58,386 nt of DNA from Opitutus sp. GAS368. Lineage in GTDB: Bacteria > Verrucomicrobiota > Verrucomicrobiia > Opitutales > Opitutaceae. Location of the stretch: positions 1 to 58,386 of the forward strand of contig CAMDOF010000028.1 of the NCBI GenBank assembly GCA_945903465.1, read 5' to 3'. The position numbers were made by a program, and so were the translations under genes. The notes below the pieces were generated by a model. It did not search any database, was not told the DNA's origin, and saw nothing but the letters and a program-made list of their open reading frames with translations. Shown here in pieces: positions 45,297 through 53,507 of this stretch (positions are counted from its first letter, which is position 1; each line of letters begins with the position of its first letter).

Positions 45297-45651
45297 TTCG
45301 TGGCCACCATCGGCGACAGGAGTGTCGCCGGTCCGTCGGATGGGCGACACTCTTGTCGCCCCTACAGCATGAGAGCCTCCCCACTAAAACAAGTTTTTGC
45401 CCGGACTGGAAGAAACAGATTTCCATGCCTACAAATCACTTGCAGAAGATGTTTCATGGGAGAGGGTGGGTGGTGGGGAAGCGAAGCACGCCTTCGTGGC
45501 CACCATCGGCGACAGGAGTGTCGCCGGTCCGTCGGATGGGCGACACTCTTGTCGCCCCTGCAGCATGGGAGCGCACCCACCAAAACAAGTTTTGGCGCCG
45601 ACGGGAAGAAACAGCTTTTTAGGCCCACCAACGACTTGCAGAAGCTGTTTC
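45297..45651. repeat. Two 159-bp REP-like units, each with two palindromes
   Basis: Unit A (45297-45455) and unit B (45493-45651) align without gaps at an offset of 196 bp. The first 75 bp are nearly identical and the rest diverged. Each unit starts with two hairpins: CGGCGACA-GGAG-TGTCGCCG (45311-45330 in A) and GGGCGACA-CTCT-TGTCGCCC (45342-45361 in A), with the same pair in B at +196. Paired inverted palindromes of this size are typical of REP/BIME elements moved by RAYT transposases; a dead RAYT lies at 52018-53162. No gene is seen here. Frames that cross the units are artefacts of the repeat. Confidence 0.85.
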
Positions 45652-45656
45652 TTGAG

Positions 45657-45793
45657 AGCCTGTCGGACTTTAGAGGTATTCCACTCGTTTTCCTGAATTT
45701 TAGACCATCAAATCTATCAGACCCTCCGAGAAAATGCCGCATAAGCGATTCTGTGGCGTCAGCTTTTTTAAAAAACTCTCAGTCCGACAGGCT
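45657..45793. mobile_element. MITE-like element, 137 bp
   Basis: A perfect 13-bp terminal inverted repeat, AGCCTGTCGGACT at 45657-45669 and its reverse complement at 45781-45793, bounds an AT-rich interior with no coding potential and a T6A6 tract near the right end. Terminal sequences of this kind occur on transposons, so this may be a non-autonomous derivative. No clear target-site duplication was found. It directly follows REP-like unit B. Confidence 0.6.
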
Positions 45794-45952
45794 GCTAAGC
45801 GGCGGCGGCGCCAGATACGGCTCGGTCCGGCAGCGGCGCCACTACGGTGGCGGCCGGACCGGCACGCGACGAAAATGCCAGCAGCAAACCGAGGAGACGC
45901 GTGAGCCGGAGTGCTCTCATCTGGTGAAGCGTGCGCATCCGCGGGGGCGGCG

Positions 45953-47215
45953 TCAAAACGTCGGTGCCAGCCGATTGGGGCGGCTCCAGCGAATCCGCGC
46001 CTGCAGCAGATCGCCGCGCAGCCGGTTTTTCGGCTGCCACTCGCCGACGGTCACCCAGGATTCGTCCGGACTGATGTGCACGGGGTGAAAGTTGCCCATG
46101 ATCGCGACGCGGTCAGGGTCGTTGACGCCGTCGCCCACGAGCGGCAGCACGACGCGCTCCGTCGCGCGGCGCAGCCGGAGTGTCCGCGGATCGAACTCCG
46201 CCATGAACAAAGGCGCGCGCCAGCGGATCACGTTCACGTTGCTGGTATCCTTCCGTGTGTAGACGAGGTAGAGCGCGTCGGAGTGGGCCAGCCAGTGCTG
46301 CTGGGTTTGCGACATCGTCAGTGGCTCGCCGTCGTCCCAGGCCCAGCGGCGCTTCTCGCCCCAAACGAGTCCGTCATCACTCGCCACGACGTAGCCGCAG
46401 TTCTCGGGATGGTGGGCCCGCAGCGTCAGAAAGTAGCGCCCGCCGAACGCCACCATCGATGGCTCCAAGATGCTCTTGTTGTTCTCGGGCGGGATTTCAG
46501 GGCCGACGCGCTTCACGCGAAGCGTCTCGCCATCGAAGCTGCAGAGCGCGCCGACGATCGCGCGTCCGCGACCGAACATCGGCGTGTGCGAGAGCGCGAG
46601 CAGGATATCGCCGTCGGGCAGCGTGACTCGCTGGCCGCAGTTGTTCGTGTAGATGTATTTTCCGCGCGGATCTTCCCATTCTAGGCGGCGCCGCGGGCCC
46701 CAGCGTCCCTGCCGCCAAACGGCGTAAACCGGCCACCGCGGGGGTTGCTCGCGAAGGAACCGGTCCTGCTCGTAGAACACGTTGTGGCCAAGCGCGAGGA
46801 CGGCCCCAGTGGCCGGGTGGTATTCCGGCACGACATCGCAAACGCCTTCCTCGCGCCCGTCCGGCTGGGGCACGCGGCCGAGCGCCGGGATCGGTGCCGG
46901 TGGGGACCAGCTGGCACCGCGGTCCGGCGATTCCATCCAGTGGACCGGACCGAACATGTCGGAGCCCAGAATGGTCTGGAGCGTCGTGAACACGCTCGGC
47001 CCGCGAGGTCCGGGCACCAGGCAGGCGCGCGGGTGAAACCAGGTCGGCCCCGACCCGTCGCGGCCGCGCAACACGGTGACCTTCTCGATTGAGGCGATTA
47101 GGGGCGCTGCAGTCGGAGCGCCGGACGCCCCGTGCACACGGCGGGTTGCGAGACCGGCGGCGCTGGCGGCGCCGAGCCACAGGAAATCGCGTCGATCGAG
47201 AGCGGGCAGCAACAT
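45953..47215 (-). CDS. BNR-repeat/sialidase-like exported protein
   Basis: 420 residues with a Tat-like N-terminus (LDRRDFLWLGAASAAGLATR). The rest is a six-bladed-propeller-type sequence with Asp-box-like turns (SPDRGASWSPP, SDDGLVWGEKRRW) and a conserved sialidase-like order: HPRACLVPGPRGPSVF, GHNVFYEQDRF, YIYTNNCGQRVTLPDGDILL and ILEPSMVAFGGRYFLTLRAH. It is probably a periplasmic exo-glycosidase or glycan-binding propeller; sialic acid as substrate is not implied. It starts 4 bp after the TonB-receptor stop on the same strand, so the two form an operon. A remnant of a related C-terminus is at 51646-51831. Confidence 0.85.
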   Translation of the reverse strand: MLLPALDRRDFLWLGAASAAGLATRRVHGASGAPTAAPLIASIEKVTVLRGRDGSGPTWFHPRACLVPGPRGPSVFTTLQTILGSDMFGPVHWMESPDRGASWSPPAPIPALGRVPQPDGREEGVCDVVPEYHPATGAVLALGHNVFYEQDRFLREQPPRWPVYAVWRQGRWGPRRRLEWEDPRGKYIYTNNCGQRVTLPDGDILLALSHTPMFGRGRAIVGALCSFDGETLRVKRVGPEIPPENNKSILEPSMVAFGGRYFLTLRAHHPENCGYVVASDDGLVWGEKRRWAWDDGEPLTMSQTQQHWLAHSDALYLVYTRKDTSNVNVIRWRAPLFMAEFDPRTLRLRRATERVVLPLVGDGVNDPDRVAIMGNFHPVHISPDESWVTVGEWQPKNRLRGDLLQARIRWSRPNRLAPTF

Positions 47216-47219
47216 TGGT

Positions 47220-50200
47220 TTAGAACGAGGCCTTCAGGCCCAGGTTGAAGTTCACGCCATATTCGACGGTCTGGAAGCGCACGGCATACGCGGGCGTTTG
47301 CGAGCCCCGTTGGTAGAAACCCGAGCGCACGTTGAGGAGGTTGCGGGCATTGGCGAAAAGGCTGAGGTTGCGACGGAGCTGAAAGTCGAGATCGAGGTCC
47401 AGATGATTGCGCGCCGGATAATAGCGGATCGCCTCGGGACCGTACGCGGCGAACGGTCCGGTCGTTTGGTCCGCGCGGTGATTGAGCTTGGCGGTGAGGA
47501 TGACCGGCTTGTGGGTGAAGGTGATGCCGCCGTTCGCATTGGAGGGCAGGAACCCGGTGAAGTTCGCCGAGCTGGCGCCGGAGAAATTCAACTTGGTGTA
47601 GTTGGCGAAGAGATTGAAGAACCGACCCCAGCCGCCCAGCGGCTTCAGGGAGTGATTCATGGTCAGCTCGAAGCCGCGCACCTGCGCGTTGCCGGCATTG
47701 ATCGTGCTGTTGACCTGCCAGCCGATGTACTCCGGGCCGAGACCGAGGAGTTCGACGTCGGAGGCGTTGGCGACCTTCGCGAGTGTGCCGAAGAAGTCTT
47801 TTAGGTCCTTGTGAAACCAGCTTGCACCGAATAGGCCGCCGAGTTCGGAGTAGTATTCCAGCGAAAGGTCGTAGTTGTCAGCTGACCAGGGGAGCAGGCC
47901 CGTGTTCGTCACGCGGATCGTACCCTTCACCGCGGTCGAGCCGGCGGATTGGTCGACGTCGTTCTCGTTGACCGTCGCGCTGGGAATGATGTCGCGGAAA
48001 TTCGGCCGGCCGTAGGTCTTGGCATACGCGGCGCGGAGGAGGAGGTTAGGCCGCAGCGAGTAGTTTAGGTGCAGGCTCGGGTAGAAGCCGTCATAGGAAC
48101 GTTCCGCGTGGTAGCCGAGTTCCTGGTTTACCAGGAGCGCCTCGGCCATCGAGCCGACGGCGCCGGCCTCCGGCTTCCGGATCCGGGCACCGGTGGGTGA
48201 CTTGGCGAAAGTCCGGTCGGGGTTGCGCACCAGGACGGCGGCGTTGTCGACAAGGGCGCCGCGGCCATCGTCGGTGGTGCGCTCATAGCGTACGCCGGTG
48301 AGGACGTGCAGCCGGTTGCGGAAGAAGCGGGCATCCACCTGAAGGTAGCCCGCAGCCACGTCCTCGTCGATGGTCTGGTGCGCGGCGATCCGCGCCACCT
48401 CGGCCGTCACCTGCTGCGCCGGGGTCATGACGAAAAGCGAGGGCGTCTTTTGCCACGCTTCGTACCCGCGCCCGGAAGAGAGCAGCGGGACGTCGCGGTC
48501 GACATTCTGGTGCGCCAGCCGGCGATGCGTGTAGACCGTGGCGAGGAAGGGCGACGCCGACTGGTCTCCGTTCGGACCCTGATACGTGAAGCGAGGGTCG
48601 GTGGTGGCCTTTTCGCGTGACTGACGATTCAGCGCACCGCCGACCTGCACCGCGGCCGGAAAAGACAGGAAGCCGAGCCGCCGTTTAACGTCCAGGTTGG
48701 CGGTCTGGATCTCGTCGCGATTGTCGAGTTGTCGGCCCGTGATGCCGGTCAGGTTGAAGTTGCGCGGGTCATACGCGTCGATCTCCTGGTTGGCGTTGTT
48801 GAATACCTGCGTGCGTGCGGGGCCGTCGGGACCCATGCCGGTGAACACGACGCGCGCCGGGGTCTTCAGCGTGGCAGTGAGGATGCCGAACGTGTCGTGG
48901 TCCAGCGTACGCAGCCAGTAACGCGCGGCGGATTGCGCGGCGAGGGCGGCGATCTTCCAGTCGCCGTTGTCGAAATCGTAGCGGACGTTGCCGCGGGCGG
49001 TCGCGGTTTGGACGTCGAGCGAACCGCCGCCACCACCGTAGGTGACCTGCCCGCGGCCGGTGGCGCCGGAGGTGGAGTCGGGGGTGTAGGTGAGCGCCGT
49101 ACCACCGGCGACTGTGGACGTCCCGACCGTGCCAGCGTCGAAGGTGAGGGCATTGGCCCGCTGGAGCTGGCTGGTGTACATCGCGGTGACGCCGGCGGAG
49201 AGGATACCGTGGGGCGAGAGCCGCCAGTCGGCGCGGAGGTTCACCGTATCCTTCTCCATCCGCTTCTTGTTCTCGCGCAATTCGACGCTCGAAACATAGG
49301 GACGGTCGATCGAGGCGCCGGTCCCCGTGCCGCTGGTGGTCCAGTTGCGCGTGACCCAGTCGCCATTGATGAAGTAATCCGAATGCGCCGCGGAGAGCAC
49401 GAGGCCAAACCGCGTGCCGAACGGCACGGTGTAGTCGACGTTGAACGCCGGCCGGATTGGCCGGAGCCTCGTCTCGTTCGGGAACGGCTCGCGGGCGAGC
49501 GAGAGGTCCTTTGAGTTGCCGACCAGGCTAATCTGGTAGCGGAACTCCGCCCGGCTGCGGTCGAATGCGCGCTTGGAGACCAGGTTGATCGAGCCGGCCA
49601 TCGTGTCCGCGGCGGTGGCGGGCGTGGGCACTTTGACGACCTCGACGCGGGAGAAGTTGTTGATGGAAACGCCGGTCAGCATGACCTGCCGCTGGTCGCC
49701 GTTGGCGTCGGTCGAGGAGATCGCCGCGCCGTCCGACGTCACCTTGGTGAGATTGGGCGGGAACCCGCGGACGAAGACCGTTTCGGGTTCCGACGTCGAC
49801 GTGCCGCCCTGCATCTGGACGCCGGGAACAAACTTGAGGAAGTCGCCGACGTTGTTGGTGGCGTCGCCGTTGGTCTCGACCGCGACGACGCTCTTAAGGT
49901 TTGGGGCGAAGCGCTGCTCGTTGATCGCCAGCGCCGTGCCGCTGGTCTCCTGGATTGCGGCGACGACGAAGGGATCGAGCTTCAGCGGCCCCTCGCCGGT
50001 CCCCGTGAGGCGGGCGCTGGTCAGGTCGACGTCCTGCGGCACGGTGCCGCCGGCCGGCACATCCACGGCCACGCGCCGCGAATCAAGGCCGGTGTAGAAG
50101 ACTTCCAGTTCGATCCGGCCCGCGGGCACGCCGGGCAGTTGGTAAGTGCCGGACTCGTCCGTCAACGCCAAGGCATCGCTGCCGCGGACAGTGACGCGTG

Positions 50201-50378
50201 CGTTGTTCAGGTACCGCCCGGTGATCGCATGGCGCACGCGTCCCGTGACAGTTCCTGGCGCGGCGGCCGGCGCCCCCGGCGGCGTGGCCGACGCGAACGC
50301 CTGCGGGACGGGGAGAACGCTGACGAGCAGGAGCAAGGCCAGGCCGGCGCGGCGCGCGGGGAGATCGCTTGGTGTCAT
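47220..50378 (-). CDS. TonB-dependent receptor with carboxypeptidase-regulatory-like N-domain
   Basis: 1052 residues with signal peptide (GLALLLLVSVLPVPQAFASA) and a regulatory-like sandwich at about 40-120 (VTGRVRHAITGRYLNNARVT, LTDESGTYQLPGVPAG). The plug follows (SGTALAINEQRFAPNLKSVV, VGDFLKFVPGVQMQ, ETVFVRGFPPNLTKV, SRVEVVKVPTPATA), then a barrel ending in LGLKASF. The ALAINEQRFAPN motif links it to the receptor at 27227-30337. It is followed by the BNR propeller gene and is divergent from the GntR/LacI-type regulator at 50545, which probably controls it. A palindrome lies just upstream of its start. Confidence 0.92.
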   Translation of the reverse strand: MTPSDLPARRAGLALLLLVSVLPVPQAFASATPPGAPAAAPGTVTGRVRHAITGRYLNNARVTVRGSDALALTDESGTYQLPGVPAGRIELEVFYTGLDSRRVAVDVPAGGTVPQDVDLTSARLTGTGEGPLKLDPFVVAAIQETSGTALAINEQRFAPNLKSVVAVETNGDATNNVGDFLKFVPGVQMQGGTSTSEPETVFVRGFPPNLTKVTSDGAAISSTDANGDQRQVMLTGVSINNFSRVEVVKVPTPATAADTMAGSINLVSKRAFDRSRAEFRYQISLVGNSKDLSLAREPFPNETRLRPIRPAFNVDYTVPFGTRFGLVLSAAHSDYFINGDWVTRNWTTSGTGTGASIDRPYVSSVELRENKKRMEKDTVNLRADWRLSPHGILSAGVTAMYTSQLQRANALTFDAGTVGTSTVAGGTALTYTPDSTSGATGRGQVTYGGGGGSLDVQTATARGNVRYDFDNGDWKIAALAAQSAARYWLRTLDHDTFGILTATLKTPARVVFTGMGPDGPARTQVFNNANQEIDAYDPRNFNLTGITGRQLDNRDEIQTANLDVKRRLGFLSFPAAVQVGGALNRQSREKATTDPRFTYQGPNGDQSASPFLATVYTHRRLAHQNVDRDVPLLSSGRGYEAWQKTPSLFVMTPAQQVTAEVARIAAHQTIDEDVAAGYLQVDARFFRNRLHVLTGVRYERTTDDGRGALVDNAAVLVRNPDRTFAKSPTGARIRKPEAGAVGSMAEALLVNQELGYHAERSYDGFYPSLHLNYSLRPNLLLRAAYAKTYGRPNFRDIIPSATVNENDVDQSAGSTAVKGTIRVTNTGLLPWSADNYDLSLEYYSELGGLFGASWFHKDLKDFFGTLAKVANASDVELLGLGPEYIGWQVNSTINAGNAQVRGFELTMNHSLKPLGGWGRFFNLFANYTKLNFSGASSANFTGFLPSNANGGITFTHKPVILTAKLNHRADQTTGPFAAYGPEAIRYYPARNHLDLDLDFQLRRNLSLFANARNLLNVRSGFYQRGSQTPAYAVRFQTVEYGVNFNLGLKASF

Positions 50379-50396
50379 GGTGGGGCTGGATCCGCG

Positions 50397-50411
50397 CGCC
50401 GGTCACCGGCG
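50397..50411. promoter_or_regulatory. Candidate operator palindrome
   Basis: CGCCGGT-C-ACCGGCG is a perfect 7-bp inverted repeat 19 bp upstream of the TonB-receptor start, in the 166-bp divergent gap shared with the regulator at 50545. It is a plausible site for that regulator. GC-rich palindromes also arise by chance in this genome. Confidence 0.35.
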
Positions 50412-50544
50412 TAGGGAACGCGGCCGGAATTCTCGCACTTCGCCGGACGGCCACGAGCGCATTCTACTGGTTCCGTCATGAAGCCTGCTGGTTTGGTGGG
50501 TTCGCACCTGACCGCGCCGCGGCAATGTGCTTCATTCGGCCCCG

Positions 50545-51645
50545 ATGTTCACAAGTTCGCCCCGCTACTCGACCCTAACCCAGCAGGTCGCCCAGGCGAT
50601 CGAGGAGCAGATTCGCGCCGGCGTGCTGCGGGAGGCGCTGCCCGGCGAGCGGCGGCTGGGGGCGTCAATGCAGGTCGGCCGGCGAACGATTCGGGCCGCG
50701 GTCGCGATCCTGGCAGCGCGGACGCTTGTCCGGGTCGCGCATGGTTTGCCGACGCGGATCCTTCGGCCGCCAGCGGTGCGCGCCGGCCGGCCGCCGCTGC
50801 GCAGCATCAGCCTCGTCGTGCCGCAATCGCTGCACGAGCTACAGCCGCATGCGACCGTGTTCATCGACCCGCTCCGGACGCTGCTGAACGAAAATGGCTT
50901 CCGGCTGGATACGCACGTCGGCCGCAGTTTCTTTTCGCGCCAGCCGGGCGCGGCGCTCCGGCGGCTCGTAGCGCGGTTCCCCTGCGATGCCTGGCTGCTC
51001 GCCGTCTCGAACCGCTCGTGTCAGACATGGTTTCACGCGCGCGGCCTGCCGGCGGTGGTGATCGGCTCGTCGCACGAGGGCGTGGCGCTGCCGTGCATCG
51101 ATCTCGACATGCAGGCGACGACCCGCCACGCCGCGCAACTGCTGCTCCGGCGCGGCCACCGGCGTCTTGGCCTGGTGATCGGTGATTCTGATTGGGTCGG
51201 GGAACGCCGGACCGAGGAGGGCTTTCTCGAGGGCGTCCGCCAGTTCGGCCGGGGCGCGCAGGGTCGAGTGTTCAAGCATGCGGCCCATCCGGCAGCGCTG
51301 CGGCAGCTGGCGGTCCAGGTTCGCCAGGGCGAGATGGCACCCACAGCGCTCGTGGTGGCCAATCCTTATACCTACCTGACGCTTTCCGGCTTGCTGGCGG
51401 AGCAGGGCGTGCGCGTGCCGCGCGACCTGTCGCTGCTCTGTCGCGAAGACGAGTACTGTTTCCGCCACCTCGCGATCACCCCCAGCCGCTACGTCTACGA
51501 TCCGCACGCGCGGGCCAAGGTGATTTTCGCAACGCTGATGGCGGCGATGAGGCCGGCCGGTGCGCGCCTCGTCGGCGGGCGGACAATCCTGATGTTTCCC
51601 CGGTTCCTCGAGGGCGCCTCGATCGCCCCGCCGCGCACGTCGTAG
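50545..51645 (+). CDS. GntR-HTH / LacI-type ligand-binding transcriptional regulator
   Basis: 366 residues from the ATG at 50545 (a GTG at 50527 is in frame). Residues about 8-75 are a GntR-type winged helix (LTQQVAQAIEEQIRAGVLRE, LPGERRLGASMQVGRRTIRA). Residues about 95-350 are a periplasmic-binding-like sensor of LacI type (ISLVVPQSL, GLPAVVIGSSHEG, HRRLGLVIGDSDW, PTALVVANPYTYLT, GVRVPRDLSLLCREDE). This AraR/XylR-like architecture senses a sugar and controls a transport or degradation locus. It is divergent from the TonB receptor and BNR operon, its likely target. The effector is unknown. Confidence 0.87.
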   Translation: MFTSSPRYSTLTQQVAQAIEEQIRAGVLREALPGERRLGASMQVGRRTIRAAVAILAARTLVRVAHGLPTRILRPPAVRAGRPPLRSISLVVPQSLHELQPHATVFIDPLRTLLNENGFRLDTHVGRSFFSRQPGAALRRLVARFPCDAWLLAVSNRSCQTWFHARGLPAVVIGSSHEGVALPCIDLDMQATTRHAAQLLLRRGHRRLGLVIGDSDWVGERRTEEGFLEGVRQFGRGAQGRVFKHAAHPAALRQLAVQVRQGEMAPTALVVANPYTYLTLSGLLAEQGVRVPRDLSLLCREDEYCFRHLAITPSRYVYDPHARAKVIFATLMAAMRPAGARLVGGRTILMFPRFLEGASIAPPRTS

Positions 51646-51831
51646 CTACGGCGTGGTCGTACCCGCTGCCGCCAGTACGTTGGGCCGGCTCCAGCGGACG
51701 CGGGCCAGGTAGGCCGCACTCGATTTGCCGGTGCCGGATATGGTGATCCAGCTTTCATCGGCGGTGACGGCGGCAGCGTCGAAGTTGCCGATATCCACAC
51801 CGCGCTCCGGTAACGCGACGCGCTCGGTCTG
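51646..51831 (-). pseudogene. C-terminal remnant of a BNR/sialidase-like gene
   Basis: About 60 codons ending in TAG at 51646 read ERVALPERGVDIGNFDAA, then VTADESWITISGTGKSSAAY and LARVRWSRPNVL. This matches the end of the BNR protein at 45953-47215 (MGNFHPVHISPDESWVTVGE and ARIRWSRPNRL). Everything upstream of this is lost at the junction with the RAYT locus. It abuts the regulator's stop tail to tail, so a second BNR gene probably stood here. Confidence 0.7.
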
Positions 51832-51956
51832 GGAGCATCCGGACGGGGTCAGTCCGCTGATCGCAATGGAGGCTGTCCCGGCCGGCGGGGTTCGTGATGA
51901 CGTGAACGGGCGTCTCGGCGCGAGCAGGGCTAGCGACAGGACGCCAGCTCGGCGTA

Positions 51957-51971
51957 ACCCCAAAATGGGGT
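51957..51971. repeat. Small hairpin ahead of the RAYT gene
   Basis: ACCCCA-AAA-TGGGGT forms a perfect 6-bp stem 46 bp upstream of the RAYT start. Subterminal hairpins of this kind are recognised by the IS200/RAYT group, so it may be the left end of the former element; this is inference from position and shape. Confidence 0.4.
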
Positions 51972-52203
51972 ATCAGCACGTCTGGGGTGGCTACGGGAGG
52001 AGTGGTGGATTCGAGGTATGGCGCGACGTCTTCGTATTCAATACCCGGGAGCCCGTTATCATGTCATTAATCGCGGAAATCTGCAGCCCGACGTTTTCGC
52101 ACCGTTCGGGGCTACGAACGCGTTCCTCATCGCGCTGGATGAGGCGGCGGTGCCGTTCGGCTGGCAGGTGCATGCATTCGTGGTCAGGCGCAACCCCTAC
52201 CCC

Positions 52204-52384
52204 CTCGCCCTCGCAACACCGGAACCGAACCTCGTGCAGGGAGCGTATCAACAAATCAGATACACGCACGCAGGCTCGCCCTCGCAACACCGGAACCGAA
52301 CCTCGTGCAGGAGGCACGGGCGCGATCGCGCAGCCCGCGGATGCCCCCTCGCCCTCGCAACACCGGAACCGAACCTCGTGCAGG
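52204..52384 (+). repeat. Three identical 37-bp direct repeats with 34- and 36-bp spacers
   Basis: Copies at 52204-52240, 52275-52311 and 52348-52384 are identical over 37 bp; the intervening 34 bp and 36 bp are unrelated to each other. Copies 1 and 3 are in the RAYT frame and encode LALATPEPNLVQG, a conserved RAYT segment, while copy 2 is in another frame. The geometry imitates a minimal CRISPR array, but the repeat is coding sequence of the host gene, there is no leader or cas gene, and no internal palindrome. It therefore looks like two insertions, each accompanied by duplication of the target. Confidence 0.92.
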
Positions 52385-52563
52385 GGATGACCGGGCTGCA
52401 ATCTACGTTCGCGACGCGGCTGACTCGATTCCACGGTCAGCAGGGCCCTGGGTTGCAGGGTCGGTCCAAGGCCCCGTTGGTCGAGGACGCCCCCCATCTC
52501 GCCCGGGTCTGCGATTACCTCCCTCTCCATCCCGTTCGCGCCGGAGTTGTCACCGCCGACCGC

Positions 52564-52677
52564 GTGGGCGAATAGCGGAGTAGCCGCCTCTGGCCCTGCC
52601 TGCCAGTGTAACTGCGTAATGGATACATCGGGCCGTGGGCGAATAGCGGAGCAGCCGCCTTTGACCCTGCCTGCCAG
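52564..52677 (+). repeat. Two 43-bp direct repeats with a 28-bp spacer
   Basis: Copies at 52564-52606 and 52635-52677 differ at three positions and are separated by 28 bp of unrelated sequence (period 71 bp). Both encode the RAYT segment after TADRVGE, and both contain the same TAG, so the nonsense mutation predates the duplication. Copy 1 is in frame with the upstream RAYT part and copy 2 with the downstream part. The start-to-start distance to the third 37-bp repeat is 216 bp, three times 72. Confidence 0.9.
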
Positions 52678-53164
52678 CGACCCCACGCGATTGGTTCCAG
52701 TCCGCCGAACGGTTGCCGTCTCTCGGACTCGAGACCCAAAGCGATCCCTGGCGCCCATACCTCGACCCTTTGGCAAACATCGCGGCAACGCGCGACGACG
52801 ATCGCACTGTGCGCGGCGCCTATTCTGGCGGTTGGGCGATTGGCCCAGCAGGCTGGCGGCGGGCGAGCGCACGCCAACTCGCCCAGCTGGCGTTGTCACC
52901 GGAAATGTCCGCCACGGAGATCGCCGAAATCAAGTGCGCGCGGTGGCAACAGGCATTGGACGCCGCGTTCAAAGAAGCCCGCAAGTATTTGGCGGACGCG
53001 GCAAGCGCGCCAAAAGGCGTCGGAGGGAAGGCCGCCATCGCCCGGACGCGGCGAACCACGGTGGCTGCGCCGTATCGTTGGATCGCGACGACATTGCAGA
53101 GGGGGCATCCCGCCGCCGGGCGCGGCGATCTCTCGCCGCGGACATTGCCATCAGCGGAATGACC

Positions 53165-53490
53165 CCATCGGATCGCCCCCCTTCCCGCGGAAAATCCGCC
53201 GCTCCGTCGTCGAAGAAAATGTGCTCACCCTCAAACAGGCAGTGCACTCGATGACGGGCCTGCCGGCCGCGGTCTTTCGCGTCCGCGACCGCGGCGCGAT
53301 TCGCCCGGGCGCCGTGGCCGACCTCGTCGTTTTTGAACTGGCCGGGGGGTGCGACCGCGCGACCTACACGTAACCGCACCAGCTTTCCGAGGGCATGAAA
53401 CGGGTGTTCGTCAACGGCCGCCTGATACTCGTCGACGGACGATTGACGGAGGGGCATGGCGGTCTCTTCCTGAAGCGTAATGCGTCGTGA
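53165..53490 (+). pseudogene. D-aminoacylase/N-acyl-D-amino-acid deacylase, C-terminal fragment
   Basis: The frame reads VLTLKQAVHSMTGLPAAVFR, VRDRGAIRPGAVADLVVFEL and DRATYT, then an in-frame TAA (53371-53373). It continues PHQLSEGMKRVFVNGRLILV, DGRLTEGHGG to a TGA at 53488. This is the closing beta-sandwich part of amidohydrolases of the D-aminoacylase type. The metal-binding catalytic barrel is absent; the upstream edge abuts the RAYT C-terminus. It is a dead fragment. Confidence 0.75.
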
Positions 53491-53507
53491 ACCGGTCGAC
53501 GGTTACT

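Larger units (their letters stand above)
52018..53162 (+). pseudogene. REP-associated tyrosine transposase (RAYT/Y1-type), inactivated and expanded
   Basis: The N-terminus (MARRLRIQYPGARYHVINRG) is diagnostic of RAYT/TnpA-like proteins. The expected HUH motif N-H-x-H-L-A-L reads NPYPLAL, the tyrosine of the usual QGRYKAL-type motif reads QGRSKAPLVED, and the usual YIHLNPVRA reads YLPLHPVRA, so the catalytic His pair and Tyr are all replaced. An insertion of 144 bp (48 codons, in frame) follows LALATPEPNL. A TAG at 52573-52575 ends the first part (VGE*). After a 71-bp insertion the C-terminal part continues in another frame (PRDWFQSAERLPSLGLETQ to about 53162). Removing 144 bp and 71 bp restores one frame broken only by nonsense codons. 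RAYTs normally mobilise REP hairpins; this one cannot. Confidence 0.85.

Noticed and set aside
45300..46088. 262-codon plus-strand open frame
   Set aside because: Its translation repeats itself because it crosses both REP-like units, then runs antisense into the BNR gene.
52204..52384. CRISPR array (37-bp repeats, 34/36-bp spacers)
   Set aside because: The repeat encodes a conserved RAYT segment in frame, only three copies exist, and there is no leader, repeat palindrome or cas gene; it is reported as duplications within the transposase gene.
51991..52899. 302-codon minus-strand open frame over the RAYT locus
   Set aside because: It is antisense to the RAYT gene and its repeated protein segments simply mirror the DNA repeats; no family resemblance.
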